Notes: generated by a model from the sequence alone, not told the origin. Shown: positions 36,340 to 50,625, counted from the stretch's first letter. The stretch is DNA of 64,000 nt from Oasisia sp. SBJ-2009 (GCA_964017155.1 OZ024861.1:24443713-24507712); one strand, 5' to 3'. A program made the numbers and translations.

Positions 36340-36602
36340 ATATATATTTACAAATTATTGTAGAATTAGCACCAGACAAACAATAAATTATGTTTTATAT
36401 TTACTTAAACGTTATATATATATATATATATATATAACGTTTTAGTAAATATAAAACATAATTTAGCACCAGACAAACAATAAATTATGTTTTATATTTA
36501 CTAAAACGTTATATATATATATAACGTTTAAGTAAATATAAAACATAATTTATTGTTTGTCTGGTGCTAATTCTACAATAATTTGTAAATATATATATAT
36601 AT
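36340..36602. mobile_element. Palindromic MITE-like element
   Basis: The arms from 'acaaattattgtagaattag' through 'attatgttttatatttac' and 'aaacgttatat' are repeated in inverse order at the right side, giving arms of about 70 bp. A smaller copy of the same hairpin is nested in the centre. The outer bases are TA-rich, which hides any target duplication. The same inner module recurs at 38098-38395. Confidence 0.75.
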
Positions 36603-38395
<1,793 letters not shown>

Positions 38396-39214
38396 AGGCC
38401 TTCATGGTATGCTATTTAAAATAATTAATTGGCTACATTTATTTGAATGGAGCCATGGCTTGACCCATCACTGGACATTTGGAGGGTAGATGTTGGACCC
38501 AAAACTGCTAGCCTGAGAGTGACTATATGCAGAGACCGCCGTGTATGACTTCCCAGTCCCGTCTTTTGGGGTAAGACATTTGTAATCATCGATAATGTGC
38601 TTGATGGCTAGTGCCTATTACTATACAAAATGATAAAGCCCGGCACGATGAATATTTACTAGACTAAGATCACGTTGCCGCTGCGGCCAACCACGCAATT
38701 TATCTAGTGATTTTAGATTGGGTAGTGGGACGTTTATATCTGAGTATATTAATTTTACTACAGTAACTACTAGACCAATGTAGGGTTTTTAAGAGAGGGG
38801 AGTGATCAGTCTCGCTATATGTTAGTAATTTATTTTATGAACTGAACAGTTGAGGGGACATTTTCTATGCTGGCTGAAAAATGGGGGGAACATTTCCTAT
38901 GCTGTCCCCCCAGGCTGAAAGATGGGGGACGCGTCCCCTTCGTCCCTCACCAATCGACGCCCATGTATTAATTCCAGTGGCATGATAGCGGTGGAGTAGA
39001 CTCCCCACAAGTCTATCGGCCACCTCATGCCCAGAAGCTTCTAGGGCTGGCCTTCGTGCCTCAACAACTGCCAACAGATCATTTCTTCGTGAGACATTTA
39101 TGTACATCATCCATATATAGATTTTTATTAACTCACCAGTGGCCCATATAATAACCTTATTAACGTGTAATTTTTTTTAAGTATATGAACTAAGGTTGGC
39201 AGCGAGTGTGTGTC
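38396..39214. other. Intergenic DNA, nothing recognised
   Basis: A - strand frame of 81 codons (38865-39110) has no recognisable motif. No repeat partner is seen. Confidence 0.45.
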
Positions 39215-39640
39215 GTCGGTATAGCACTACATGTGTCTACGTGTGCTGGGTAGCACATTTGCCGGGAAAGTTTTAGTTTCGTGTTTTCGGAAACCGCGGA
39301 ACGTGCGCAAACATCTACCGAGTAACCCATTACGGGGTAATTTCAAAACGTTGATGTGTTGCACCACGCGACATAAATTATGTTTCTGTTGTGGATGGGA
39401 CGCACTTGTCGGCAGATTCGCACACGGGAAAGAACAAGTAATTTCCCCAAAACGGTTGGTTTCGTATTTCTGGAAGCCACGAACATCTAGATTTAACGAT
39501 TTGAGGGTTAGGGGTAATCTCAAAACGTCGACATGGCATTTTCTCCCGTTGTGGAAGGGACTTAAAATTGTCGCATGGTTCGATCTGTTACGCTTATTGT
39601 ATCTCCTAAATCTGCTCTTGTTCCGATCACAATTCATAGG
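39215..39640 (-). repeat. Dispersed repeat family, reverse-oriented copy
   Basis: Bases 39215-39420 are the reverse complement of the core of the 1.15 kb repeat (35355-35610), including 'gtgtgtcgtcggtat', 'ttccgcggtttccg'-type and 'acttgtcggc' landmarks. Bases 39420-39575 are a second, diverged unit related to 25110-25290. An apparent 136-codon frame on the - strand covers both and is probably a chance by-product. Confidence 0.75.
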
Positions 39641-39719
39641 CGTGTGTATCTAAAGAGGTTCCAAAATATGCTATGCAATGGTGCTTTTTCCTGGACGTAA
39701 TCACATCACTGTAACAATT

Positions 39720-40376
39720 AATTATATTCGGGTTGTGCACTAATATAGAAGAAGACGAAGAAAACGAATTGTATTTGGTGCAAGACAATTGGATCACACT
39801 AACTCATTTTTCCAACAACTACATGTACTAACATTTCCAGATATCATAAAATTGAAAACGGTATTATTTATGTACAAAGCCTACTACAGTTATTTGCCAT
39901 CAAATGTTCAGTGTTCGTTTACAAGGCGAAAAATAGCTTACTCAATGCGAGCCAGTCATGATTTAGAACGACACAGTGTCTGTTCCACTATGCGTGCAAT
40001 GTATCTTTGTGTAAAGGCAGTGCAAGTATGAAATTCTCTGTGCGATGATTTAAAATTACTTAATACTGGTGCTGCATTTAAACGTAAATGCAAGAATCTT
40101 TTATTTAAGAAATATCTAGTTGTGGACCATCTCTCTTAACTATATTATATGTCGAGGTGTTTACTTATATGTTATACTTTATATATGAATTTGGAACCAG
40201 CCTTTAAATAAATATTTTTTGTCAGCGGTAAATTGACAAAATGTCATTGACTTAAATTTTACCCCTTTCAAACATTGTAGACTTGTAGCTAAATGTGCCT
40301 GTTTGTATTGTATTTATTGTTGTGAACAATGTTCTTGGTACAATGTTCTGAATAAACTATCCTATTATTATTATTA
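39720..40376 (+). pseudogene. LINE 3' end fragment (RT C-terminus plus tail)
   Basis: The frame at 39789-40031 encodes LHVLTFPDIIKLKTVLFMYKA and a SMRASHDLERHS segment; the final 'RKCKNLLFKKYL' lies past a break. This is the end of a CR1/L2/jockey-like LINE polyprotein. A 3' UTR and a short (ATT)n tail close it near 40360-40376. Everything upstream of the thumb region is missing. Confidence 0.65.
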
Positions 40377-40477
40377 AGAATGATATCAGTATTATAGATG
40401 AAAGGCGGCGACATATTTACGGGTATCCATGTCAACGTAATTCAAAGGTCCAAGTAGCGAAGAGGTGGGAGAGAAAG

Positions 40478-40538
<61 letters not shown>

Positions 40539-40553
40539 GAGAGGCGAGAGAGA
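40478..40553. repeat. (AG)n microsatellite
   Basis: An imperfect 75 bp GA/AG tract with a few GC interruptions, just upstream of the macro-domain exon. Confidence 0.95.
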
Positions 40554-40612
40554 GAACACATAAAGAGCATGCTTTCATACGTTTGTTTAACCGATGTTAC
40601 GTTTAATTGCAG

Positions 40613-40807
40613 TACATGTAGGTGTGACAAGCCCAAAAACCAACGATATGGCATGCGCAAGCATCCCGGATGTGACAAGCCATTTCACCGAGGATTTGAA
40701 ATTGCAGTATGGGAATTTACTGGTTGTTGTGACGAAAGGTGATCTGACGAAAGAAAATGCGGATGCGATTGACAACAGCACCGACAATACATTATATCTA
40801 TCTCTAG
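40613..40807 (+). CDS. Macro-domain protein, exon 1 in view
   Basis: Macro domains bind ADP-ribose and its protein-linked forms. The exon is bounded by an acceptor (gtttaattgcag) and a donor (g|gtatgc) and ends in phase 1. It encodes LKLQYGNLLVVVTKGDLTKE and NADAIDNSTDNTLYLSL. V-T-K-G-D-L-T-x-E...D-A-I-x-N-S is the start of the macro fold, most like the macro domains of PARP9/14/15-type proteins. In those the usual I-V-N is replaced here by I-D-N. An in-frame Met at 40648 could start a short protein, or more exons may lie upstream. Confidence 0.75.
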
Positions 40808-41202
40808 GTATGCTATCAATTAGCTCAACGCCCGTGGTTAAACGTATTGCTGCTGTAAATTGCAGACTATAAGTGTTACTGTAAGTGTTATTAACAGATA
40901 AGTGCAGTACATGTTTAATTTAATTTGAAAAGCATGCAATTTTGGCACATTGCTCGAGTTTCAGCCCGGAATATTATTAAATAAAACTGACATCGCCGAA
41001 ACGTCACATTTCAAACATAATGGCCATTTTATTGAATTGTACTAAAATAGTGTCGTTTAGTCAATTTTATTATTACACGATAGCTTCAGACATATTGTCT
41101 CTGGACCCATGTTTTAAATAGTAATAATGATATTTATACAGCCTATTGTATGACATGTTGTCGTTAAAATAATATAATAATAATTTATTATCAAAACCGT
41201 AG

Positions 41203-41252
41203 ATATAGTAAAAGCTGGAGGCAGATCGATCGTTCATGAATGCAACAAACTG
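41203..41252 (+). CDS. Possible missing macro-domain exon (unproven)
   Basis: This short stretch reads VKAGGRSIVHECNKL in the frame expected after exon 1. It fits the A-G-G-x-x-I-x-x-E-C segment that the macro fold needs between the DAIDNST and GIVVTGAG parts. An AG precedes it. I could not find a GT donor in the right phase: the GT at 41251 would leave phase 2 where phase 1 is needed. Either the exon ends differently, there is a sequence error, or the gene is damaged here. Confidence refers to it being a true or former exon. Confidence 0.5.
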
Positions 41253-41457
41253 TACATGACGTCCTCTTTTGCTTCGTACATTCCAACTTCATTTCTAAGT
41301 TTATTTTAATGTCTCCTTTTAATGGCCAGGATAATTTTGGCACTACTGCGGTGCTGCCCACGTAAATTCCATTAATGTATCTTCACCATGCAGTTTTCTT
41401 TCTCCAGTCATGTGCCCTTTAACGAAATATCTGTAACTATTGTTAGTTTTTACTATC

Positions 41458-41892
<435 letters not shown>

Positions 41893-41906
41893 TGCATTAT
41901 TTTATG

Positions 41907-42040
41907 TTGCCAATTTGATAGCCAGGTACTCATTTATTCAGCTGAGTGAAGTGGAGCAATGTAGAGTGAAAAATAAACTCGTAGTCGAGAGTCCGAAGCT
42001 TTACCCCTGAGTCACTGCGCTCTACGAAGTGTGAGATCAT
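41907..42040 (-). mobile_element. tRNA-derived SINE, family 2, copy 2 (reverse)
   Basis: On the - strand it reads 'gtgactcaggggtaaagc', then 'ttcggactctcgactacgag', and ends 'ctgaataaatgagtacctgg', matching the SINE at 15168-15360. The internal B-box region is deleted or altered relative to copy 1. The SINE 3' end points towards the giant AGT tract. Confidence 0.75.
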
Positions 42041-42211
42041 TTGAAAATAATGCCACATATCGCCGTTATTTAAAAACGTACCTGTATACCTTCGTATCAA
42101 TACATCTTTTGACAACCTGAATGTTTATTGATTTTGAGAATGATCAACGCTGTAATGATGCACCTCTGATCTTGATTTCCAATGACATAGGCGCTATAAA
42201 AGTTATCGTAT

Positions 42212-42292
42212 ACTACTACTACCACTACCACCACCGCCACCGCCGCCGCCGCCGCCACCACCACCACCACCACCACCAGTAGTAGTAGTTTC
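42212..42292. repeat. (CCA/CCG)n compound microsatellite
   Basis: Trinucleotide runs of ACT, ACC, GCC and CCA, followed by AGT, lie between macro-domain exons. Confidence 0.92.
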
Positions 42293-42394
42293 ACTTAAGT
42301 AGTTTTGAGGTGAGTGACTTGTATTTTGCGTAAGTACAAAACAAGTAGTACAGTCTATACTGAAAATATGCCTGTTTTATTTCTGACACTTTAG

Positions 42395-42568
42395 GTCGCA
42401 TTGGTCCAGATGGGATCGTGGTAACAGGTGCAGGGAAATTACCTTGTCGTCATTTCATCCACTTTGTTATGCACACGGACGCGGACTGGGACAAAACCAT
42501 CAGTGCCATCCTTTCCAAAGCTGACTACTTTGGATTTAAATCAATCAGTATCCCAGCAATAGGCACAG
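42395..42568 (+). CDS. Macro-domain protein, central exon
   Basis: The exon lies between ctgacactttag and g|gtatgg, phase 1 at both ends. It encodes GPDGIVVTGAGKLPCRHFIH, a helix segment (WDKTISAILSKADYFGFKSI) and SIPAIGTG. These are the strand pairs and the ligand-loop glycines typical of a macro domain (I-x-H-x-V; S-I-x-x-P-A-I-G-T-G). Frame and phase agree with both neighbouring exons. No catalytic function can be inferred from this part. Confidence 0.85.
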
Positions 42569-42597
42569 GTATGGGAATATAGTGCACTGCATATCTT

Positions 42598-42599
<2 letters not shown>

Positions 42600-42687
<88 letters not shown>

Positions 42688-42690
42688 TGT
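42600..42690. repeat. (GT)n and (GTGC)n compound microsatellite
   Basis: A GT run (42600-42645) is followed by a TGCG/GTGC run (to 42688), inside a macro-domain intron. Confidence 0.95.
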
Positions 42691-42897
42691 GAGAGAGTAT
42701 CCCTATGTTAAACTGGACATTTGTCTGCGGATTTTACGCTATTTCCGTGGCGTATAGGCATTTATAAAACCATTGCTGCTCTGGTTGCTGCTTCATGGAT
42801 GGGTGTAAACTGGCGTGCATGATTTTTGCTTAATGGTGCATATACTGGCATGCCGCAGAACCGATATCATGTCAGTGGTTATCTCATGATCTTTCAG

Positions 42898-43112
42898 GTG
42901 GGCATGGTCGACCCCCCTCGGACATGGCAAAGAAGATGATGGATGTACTGCATAACTTCGGCACTAACAACAGTGTTTCGAGTTTGAAGGTTGCGAGAAT
43001 TGTCATTTATGAGGCTTCGATGTATCAGGAATATAGTAAGTATGCCCGTAAGAAGGGAATTGTCACACCCAGTTGGGTTACATATATCTTCAGATCAATT
43101 GAGCTATTATAG
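42898..43112 (+). CDS. Macro-domain protein, last exon
   Basis: The acceptor is gatctttcag and the frame continues from the preceding exon as GTG|GGHGRPPSDMAKKMMDVL. The glycine-rich loop followed by P-P-S-D-M-A is the phosphate-binding loop and helix of macro domains. SLKVARIVIYEASMYQEY forms the final strand and helix. The protein ends with FRSIELL and TAG at 43110-43112. The three firm exons encode about 194 residues, slightly more than one macro domain, so this is either a single-domain protein or the end of a larger PARP14-like gene. Confidence 0.85.
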
Positions 43113-43900
43113 TGTACGTTTTGTACCCTTATTTGCGCTAGTGAAAATATACATACATTCGAAGAAGATGATTTTTGAAAATAAAATAATGAAGTATTAA
43201 CTTGCTATAATAATATATTTATCTATAATAATAATAATTTTGTTTATCTTTCACATTCGTACAACCTGAAAAGCCGAAGACGCTGACCCAAATTGATCAA
43301 ATAATTAAATAATGTAGATTAATAAAACTATTAATGGAATATACAAACTGAATAAATGTATTTATAGCTAAAAGGTATAATAAAAACATAACTATGCATA
43401 CAGCTAGAATAGCTAAAATTATAATTAATCAAAATGATCAATTGTATACAAATAACTTAGTAGCAGTGGCTTAGACAGACAACACGAGCGTAGTGCTCTG
43501 AGGTCCAACAACAAATTTTATTATTCTCAATGACAATGTGCACGATGGTTAGTAATATGTCAACACAAGGATGCAATGTAATAGTTACCCGGTGTAGGAA
43601 GAGCACCCTTCCAGTGGTTCTGTAAGATCTTCTCAATCAGTGCTGGCAGGAAGGATCCGTTCACAAAGCAGTACATGAGAGTTTGGAACATCGTCTCCCT
43701 ATATAAAAAATAAGGCGACTGGAGTGACTGCAACTACTGTATAGAAATCTCTCTGTGGAATGTCATAGAAAACTCTTTGCACGAGTCATGTTGAACAAGC
43801 AGCAGAAAATTGCTGAAAGGGCGCTCTGCGGAATCAGGGGAAATAGCTCCAAAGGCGACATGATCGTCTCACTGAGACAGTTAAAGGAGGAGTGTAGGGA
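43113..43900. other. 3' flank of macro gene and unrecognised DNA
   Basis: Possible polyadenylation signals follow the stop ('aaaataaaataatg' near 43180). The rest is AT-rich. A + frame near 43780-43910 reads KQQKIAERALCGIRGNSSKG, which may be transposon-derived but is not identified. Confidence 0.4.
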
Positions 43901-43904
43901 GCAA

Positions 43905-45380
43905 TGGCCAGTTGCATGACACACACCCAAGTCCAAATCACACCCAAGTTGGGATAAATAACACCTAGGTGACACGTAGCCAGTAGGAGCGGTTGCATGA
44001 CACACAACCAGCTGGGTTATGTCACAAGTTAGGCCGAACTTTCTGGGGCAACTCGAAGCAGCCCCAACTGCAGCTGGGTGACTCACAGCGTGTTGTATCA
44101 ATGGCAGCAGTGGTTTAATTTAATTAAATAGTCAACATTTTGTAATTAGCACGCCACTTTGATAAACCTACGCATCTTAGTAAAAGCCATAATGTCCATA
44201 TTTATGAAGATATACATACTGTCACTATGAACTGTGTACAATCACATATACAATGGTAATAAATGCAAAGTAACAAATCATTTAATAATAATAGCAATTT
44301 AATTTGTAAAATTAAATTGCTATTATTTTTGTGTTTTCTGCTGGCGGAAGCAGCGCGACAACAGCAAAATCTTAAGGACAACGTTTCTTATGCTGAGATG
44401 GTGGCCTTAATACAGGCATACGGCCAAAGATAAGAACTGTTACAAGGCAGATTCAAATCAACCTTGTCGAACAGGGACATAAAAAAGGGATGGAATGCTG
44501 TGACGGCAGATGTCATCGCTCTATCGACGACGTTGCGGAATGTGGGGGACCTAACTGGCAATAAGCTTATTTTTGTGTTTTCTGTTGATAAATATTTGAA
44601 TAAAAGTGAATTTAAAATGGTATAACTTTGTTATTAAAATATTGTTTGCTGTGTTTTGAAATACATTTAATGGATTTATAAATTTGCAATATTATTTTTT
44701 CGTACTAATTATTCAGTTAATTAGTTAATATTCCTAAGTAGTGCATCAAGTTAACAGACTAACACATTCCAATTAAGAACAGCAGAGTTCATAAATATGA
44801 AGATATTTATGCATATTATGCAGTGTGCATAACCACATTTATTATGAAAATATATACTATATAGTAAGTAGTCATGTAATAATAAATTAATTAATTAGTT
44901 AATAAGTGATAATTAGATTCGACGGACAAAAACTGTTCTTGTAAAATGCGACAATAATAAATTTATCAATATTCGTATACAGACCTACAAAAAAACAAAG
45001 GCCATAATTTCCATGATTATTTTATATATTTTTCAATATTTAGTAATTAGTATACAACATTGACAGACTGACATTTAAGTAAACATCCTTATGTCCATGA
45101 TTATGAGGACAATAGTAGCATTTATTTGTATAAATGTTTTTTTATTTGTATAAATTCTACGACTGTCCTCATAATCCTGGACATAAGGGTGTTTACTTAA
45201 ATTTAAATCAGTATGTCAATGTTGCATGCCAATTAATAAATATTGACAAATTAAATTGCTATTATTATTAAATGATTTGTTACTTTGCATTTATTACCAT
45301 TGTATATGTGATTGTACACACTTCATAGTGACAGTATGTATATCTTCATAAATATGGACATTATGGCTTTTACTAATTAC
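43905..45380. mobile_element. PIF/Harbinger-like transposon remnant with internal inverted repeats
   Basis: A + frame at about 44350-44560 reads NVSYAEMVALIQAYGQ, then (after one in-frame stop) ELLQGRFKSTLSN and KKGWNAVTADVIAL. This is the pattern of the Myb/SANT-like protein carried by Harbinger elements. Around it, 44180-44307 and 45247-45375 are inverted copies ('taaaagccataatgtccata'), and 45040-45130 folds onto 45165-45245. A direct repeat of 'gttgcatgacacaca' occurs at about 43912 and 43992. No transposase nuclease frame was found and ends are not defined. Confidence 0.6.
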
Positions 45381-45381
45381 T

Positions 45382-46985
45382 TTGGCGGAAATCAGGCTTA
45401 ACTGTGCATCGACAGATTTTCACAGATCGTCGCAATACCTTCCGGAAATCGATAAAGACAGCCCGCTCCGAATGCTATGGACCCGAAAGCTGGCGGCAAC
45501 ATGCGCGTCATCTATAGTATCACAGATTTACTCTGGCACTCGCTACCAGCGACGTTTCAAAGAAAAGATTGAGGCGCTGTGCCATAATCGATCTCCGTTG
45601 CCAGCCGATGGCACGCCAACAGTTGTGAATATGCGTTTCGATGTGTTTGAACCTGCGTCACAATCGGATGTGAAAAAATATCACTAGCATCTGCCACAAC
45701 TCATTCTCCTCTGTTGGCCCGGATCATCAGCGCCTCGCTATCATCAACCGTATTTCCTGCACCCATGAAGCACGCTGTCGTTGTACCAGTTTTGAAGAAG
45801 GGAGTGTCTGATGTCAGCGTGCTAATAAATTTCCACCCAATATCCAACATCATGTTTGTGGCGAGGATAACTGAGCGTTTCGTTGGAGAACGACATTTAT
45901 GGCATACATCAAAGTGCATACCGTGCGCTTCATAGTGCACAAACCGCACTAGCTAGTGCACATACACAATTACATCGCTCAATCGATTGAAAGTCGCCGT
46001 AGTGTGCTTTTCGTACTACTCGATCTAAGTGCGGCCTTCGACACAATTAACCACAACACATTGCTGCGACGGTTGTCTGGGTACATGTTATCTGGTGACG
46101 TCATTGCCTGACTGACATCTTACCCGTGTAATCGGACATGTGTCGTACGTGTAAAGTGTGGCATGTCGGATGTAGACACCATGACCACAGGAATGCCACA
46201 AGGGACTGTCCTTGGACCACTACTATTCAATGCATACACCTGATGACACTTTCATAAAAGCACAACATTCACCACCACCTATACGCTGACGACACTCAAC
46301 TCGACATGACAATGGACTTTTGATGAATGACAACAAATCTCAAGCCATTGTCACCCGTTCGTCAAGTCTACGTACGCCTACATCGTTAACCCGCGTCAAC
46401 ACATGTGGCCAGGTCGTCGACCCTTCCCCAGTTAAACGGGACCTAGGATTTACCATTGCCACTAACCTAACCATGACGTCACAAGTTGCTAAAGTTTGTC
46501 GCTCTGCCTACTACCATCGGTCGCGAATTGCAACAATTCGAGACTCGATTAGCACCACTGTATGTAAGAGTCTCATACACGGCTTGGTGACATCGCGAAT
46601 CGACAATGGCAATGCGATACTATTCGGCATAAGCGATCGTCACCTGCACCGTCTGGAAATGGTTCAGCGGTCTGCAGCTTTAATTGTCATGCAAATCCGG
46701 CGGGGCGCTGGCTGCGTGTCAGAAAGCGTATCGAATACAAGCTACTAATACTCGTGCACAGGGCAGGGCATTCATTATACGATGGCACGCCAGGGTTTCT
46801 CGCGGCACTGCTACTGGCAGTGCACGCACATCCCAGTTCGCTACGTTCTGCAGGCGGTTTACTGCTCGAAGTGCCAAGAGAAAACTTAGAACGTTTAGGC
46901 AGCATTTGCCTGTGCAAGACCCACTCTGTGGAACAAACTCCCAAGGAATGTACGCGACAACGACAAACTAGCACAATTTAAGAAA
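45382..46985 (+). pseudogene. Broken LINE reverse transcriptase (CR1/L2/jockey-like)
   Basis: RT motifs appear in order but in shifting frames: LSNFHPIS-like near 45820, LLDLSAAFDTINHNTLL near 46018, GMPQGTVLGPLLFNAYT near 46191, YADDTQLD at about 46283, and the C-terminal thumb region with SRIDNGNAILFGISD at about 46590. Multiple stops and indels make it inactive. The 5' endonuclease part is missing. An A-rich end near 46980 is followed by ATT/TA repeats (47055-47140). Confidence 0.85.
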
Positions 46986-47054
46986 CAATTAAAGACATTT
47001 TTATTTTCTACATAACTAGTTTTACACAACGAACATTATAATAATTTTAGCTTA

Positions 47055-47084
47055 ACTTATTATTATTATTATATACATATAATG

Positions 47085-47140
<56 letters not shown>
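47055..47140. repeat. ATT and TA microsatellites
   Basis: A short (ATT)n is followed by about 50 bp of TA repeats, downstream of the LINE fossil. Confidence 0.92.
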
Positions 47141-47144
<4 letters not shown>

Positions 47145-48449
47145 TATTTATGTTAATTGCTAGCACTGCAATATTGCTATTATTAGTGCTTTGCTTCTAA
47201 TTTCATATATGTAGTAATCATTTTAAAGAATACAATTTAATGCGTAAGTACATATATGACTTAATTTATCACAGCTATCACTACTATATATTTTATTACT
47301 ATCACCATGATTTAATCAGTATACGCAGATTTATTATCCCAACGTCTATTTATTACATGCAACTGGTACAAATCGGGGCGCACTTGGCGCGGCGCGGAGG
47401 AATTCATCCGGTGGAGGGTAAACAATCAAGGTCAAAGGTCACACGACAAAGTCAAAGGTCAAGTGGCGCCCCCTAGTGGTTAATTGATGAAGTGGTGGCG
47501 CCCCTAGCCAACAAGTCAATAACTGATACTGTTCAAATTGGTCAAATTTTTAAAATGGGGCAGAGGTTATGTAGCGTCCTCTAGCGGATATGTGGTGAAC
47601 TATAAACTAGGCCAAAGCACAAGTGGAACCATCTGACGGATATGTCTTCAGCTAATACCATAAAAATACGAGTCTCATGTCCACTATGTAGGCCACATAG
47701 GTCACGTTCTACAAACATAGCCATAGCGGAGGAAGGTAGAAGATTATAAATTATTGTGTCTTTTTTAAGCTATACCAAACAGGTCTTGACGCAGCACCCT
47801 ATGCAGTGCGCCCTCTCTCCAGGTAGTTACGTTGCCAATGCACCATGTTATAATTTGTATCTCTACCGAGAAAACGTTGGTTTCTTTCCCACGTATGCGA
47901 CTAACATACGTAAATATCTAGTTTGTTTAGATACCTGGTCCTACCGACCGACCAGAGCAGTCGGGTGCTGTCTGTTCTCACCAAGGGACGGTGGCTCAGT
48001 CAGTCAGAATCAGATACAGTGCGTCAGTGGACGACACTGTAAGATTGCAAGTGGTTGGCACTACACTACTGCAAGTCACCGCGTCAGCTGAAGGTATAGG
48101 AGAAATTAACCGTCGACCTTCCTCCCTGCGACTGTGCGACGTACAAGGGAACCGCTAATATAAATAGCCCTGCCACGTCTGGCCACGTTTATTCATATGT
48201 TGGTATCACTACATGTCCAGTACGTAGGTCACATAGGTCTTCCGTTTTAGTGTTATAATGCGAAAACATTGTCAAGTTGTCATATGTTACTAAGTCGGTG
48301 TCCTAACCTCTTTCCATTTCGTAACATGTCACCGTTTCATTGCGTTAGACAGGTGGTGTTTTCACAAATTTAACAAAGTTAGTCTTGTAACTTGTAGTAA
48401 AATGGAATATTGTTCTGTTTCGACGCGATAAACCTGTCAAATTTTCATG

Positions 48450-49370
48450 GAACGGAACGGAACGGAAAGGAACGGAACGAAACGAAACGAAACGAAACGA
48501 AACGAAACGAAAGAGAAAAGAATACAACAAAATAAAATGAAACGAAACGAAACAGTACAGAACACAACGAAACGAAACGAATCGAATCGAAGCGAAGCGA
48601 GATGGAACAGAACGGAACGGAACGGAACGGAACGAAACGGAACGAAACAGAACGAAACAGAACGAAATGAAACGAAACGAAACGAAACACAACGAAACAC
48701 AACAACACGAAACGAAACGAAACGATTCGTTTTCGTTTCGAAACGAAACGATTCGTTTTCGTTTTCGTTTCGGAACGGAACGGAACGGAACGGAACAGAC
48801 TAGAACAGACTAGAACGAAACGAAACGAAACGAAACGAAACGAAACGAAACGAAACGAAACGAAACGAAACGAAACGAAACGAAACGAAACGAAACGAAA
48901 CGAAACGAAACGAAACGAAACGAAACGAAACGAAACGAAACGAAACGAAACGAAACGAAACGAAACGAAACGAAACGAAACGAAACGAAACGAAACGAAA
49001 CGAAACGAAACGAAACGAAACGAAACGAAACGAAACGAAACGAAACGAAACGAAACGAAACGAAACGAAACGAAACGAAACGAAACGAAACGAAACGAAA
49101 CGAAACGAAACGAAACGAAACGAAACGAAACGAAACGAAACGAAACGAAACGAAACGAAACGAAACGAAACGAAACGAAACGAAACGAAACGAAACGAAA
49201 CGAAACGAAACGAAACGAATCGAATCGAATCGAATCGAATCCAAACGAAGCAAACGAAGCAAAGCGAATGGAACCGGATGGAAGCGAAGCGAAGCAAAGC
49301 GGAACTGAACAGAATAAAACACAACGAGGCGAAACGGAACGGAACGGAACGGAACAGAGCAGAACAGAGT
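48450..49370. repeat. GAAAC pentanucleotide satellite, left arm
   Basis: About 80 perfect GAAAC units (roughly 48815-49218) are flanked by degenerate GAACG, GAATC and GAAGC variants on both sides. All three - strand frames are open (RFVSF-type repeats) because the unit lacks stops. These are not genes. Confidence 0.97.
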
Positions 49371-49439
49371 TATGTCCTATCAATGAAATAATGATCGGTC
49401 CCAGTAAATAAATATACGTACTCGGAGGCGTACTATTAC

Positions 49440-49885
49440 ACCCATATATTTAAAAATTACAAAACACTGCGGCCAGACTTTTCACGCTCTCCAGGAAATG
49501 TACTCACATCGTACCTATTCTCAAACAACTGCCCTGGCTATCAATCGAACAGAAAATCATCTTCATAATCTCCATGTTTCTATTCAAGACAATCCACGGT
49601 GTCTCGCCAAGATACATATGTAGCCTAGTTAAACCGTACGAACCACTCCGTGGAAATATGCGCTCTGCAAACATGCTGCTATTAACAGAACACAAATTTA
49701 AAACCTCGTGGGGAGTGCGATCGTTCACCGTATCACCAGCAAAGGCTTGGAATACACTTCCAAACAATATCAGAGCCAGCGCAACAAACAGTGTCTTCAA
49801 GACAGCACTGAAAACACACCTTTTAAAGCTTACTTTGAGTAATACAGGTGAACTTTTCTTGGACATGTTCTGGACGAATTGACTG
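49440..49885 (+). pseudogene. LINE 3' fragment in left arm
   Basis: The translation FKTIHGVSPRYICSLVKPYE through SPAKAWNTLPNNIRAS and TALKTHLLKL is the C-terminal end of a CR1/L2-type LINE RT protein. It is mirrored on the - strand at 52390-52750. The frame is intact for about 100 codons, but the element is severely truncated. Confidence 0.85.
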
Positions 49886-49919
49886 TATAAATTTTATGAC
49901 AATAACTATTTAAATGGTT

Positions 49920-50219
49920 GCTTCGATAACAGTCATGCGTGTGTCCGTGTGTTTCCGCATTGTGTCCGCGTGTGTCCGTATTTGTTCGCGTGTATCCGCG
50001 TGTGTCCATATGAGTTCGCGTGTGTCCGTATGTGTCCGTGTGTGTCCTTACGTGTTCGCGTGTGTCCATGTGTGTCCGTATGTGTCCGTGTGTGTCCGTA
50101 TGTGTCCATGTGTGTCTGCGTGTGTTCTTATGTTTTCGCGTGTGGCGGCATGTGTCCGCATGTGTCCGCGTGTGTCCGCGTGTGTCCGTATGTGTCCGTG
50201 TGTGTGTTCGTGTGTGTGT

Positions 50220-50283
<64 letters not shown>

Positions 50284-50293
50284 GTGTGTGTAG
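49920..50293. repeat. TGTCCG/TGTGTCC hexamer-like array and (GT)n
   Basis: Repeats of 'gtgtgtccgtat/cgcg' run to 50215, then a 60 bp GT tract. The right arm has the complementary array at 52172-52335. Open frames rich in Val/Cys or Thr/His come from the repeat. Confidence 0.95.
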
Positions 50294-50479
50294 ACAATCT
50301 CAATATTTGCTCGTTTCAGCCTGACATCCTTTTCACATTGTCGTATTTTACTAAGTTTTACTAAATCAACAAGATAATCAGATGCTTCCTACCACGTGGA
50401 AACTACAATTTACGGGAAACTGGCGTAACAGATCAGGACCATAACATAATTTATGGCAACATGGCGGCTTCGATCACAG

Positions 50480-50625
50480 TCATAACATAACTTTTAGTGT
50501 TTTGATGCGACTACTTTTGTCAAGTGTTTACATTTTACTAAGTCGGTGTGCTAACCTCGTTCCATTTGGTAACGTTTCACCGTTTTATTGCCTTAGACAG
50601 TTGGGGTTTTCACAAATTTAACTGC
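50480..50625 (+). repeat. Third copy of an arm segment at the centre of the inverted repeat
   Basis: It matches 48240-48375 in the same orientation ('ttactaagtcggtgt', 'ctaacctc-ttccattt', 'gttttcacaaatttaac'). The sequence is therefore present in left arm, right arm and centre. Confidence 0.75.

Noticed and set aside
39227..39653. Overlapping 136- and 140-codon frames
   Set aside because: They lie wholly within dispersed repeats whose other copies do not keep the frame.
48345..49383. 312-codon and other RFVSF/ERNGT repeat frames
   Set aside because: They come from the GAAAC satellite, which lacks stops in several frames on both strands.
49830..50364. Val/Cys-rich and Thr/His-rich frames
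   Set aside because: Products of the TGTCCG and GT repeats.
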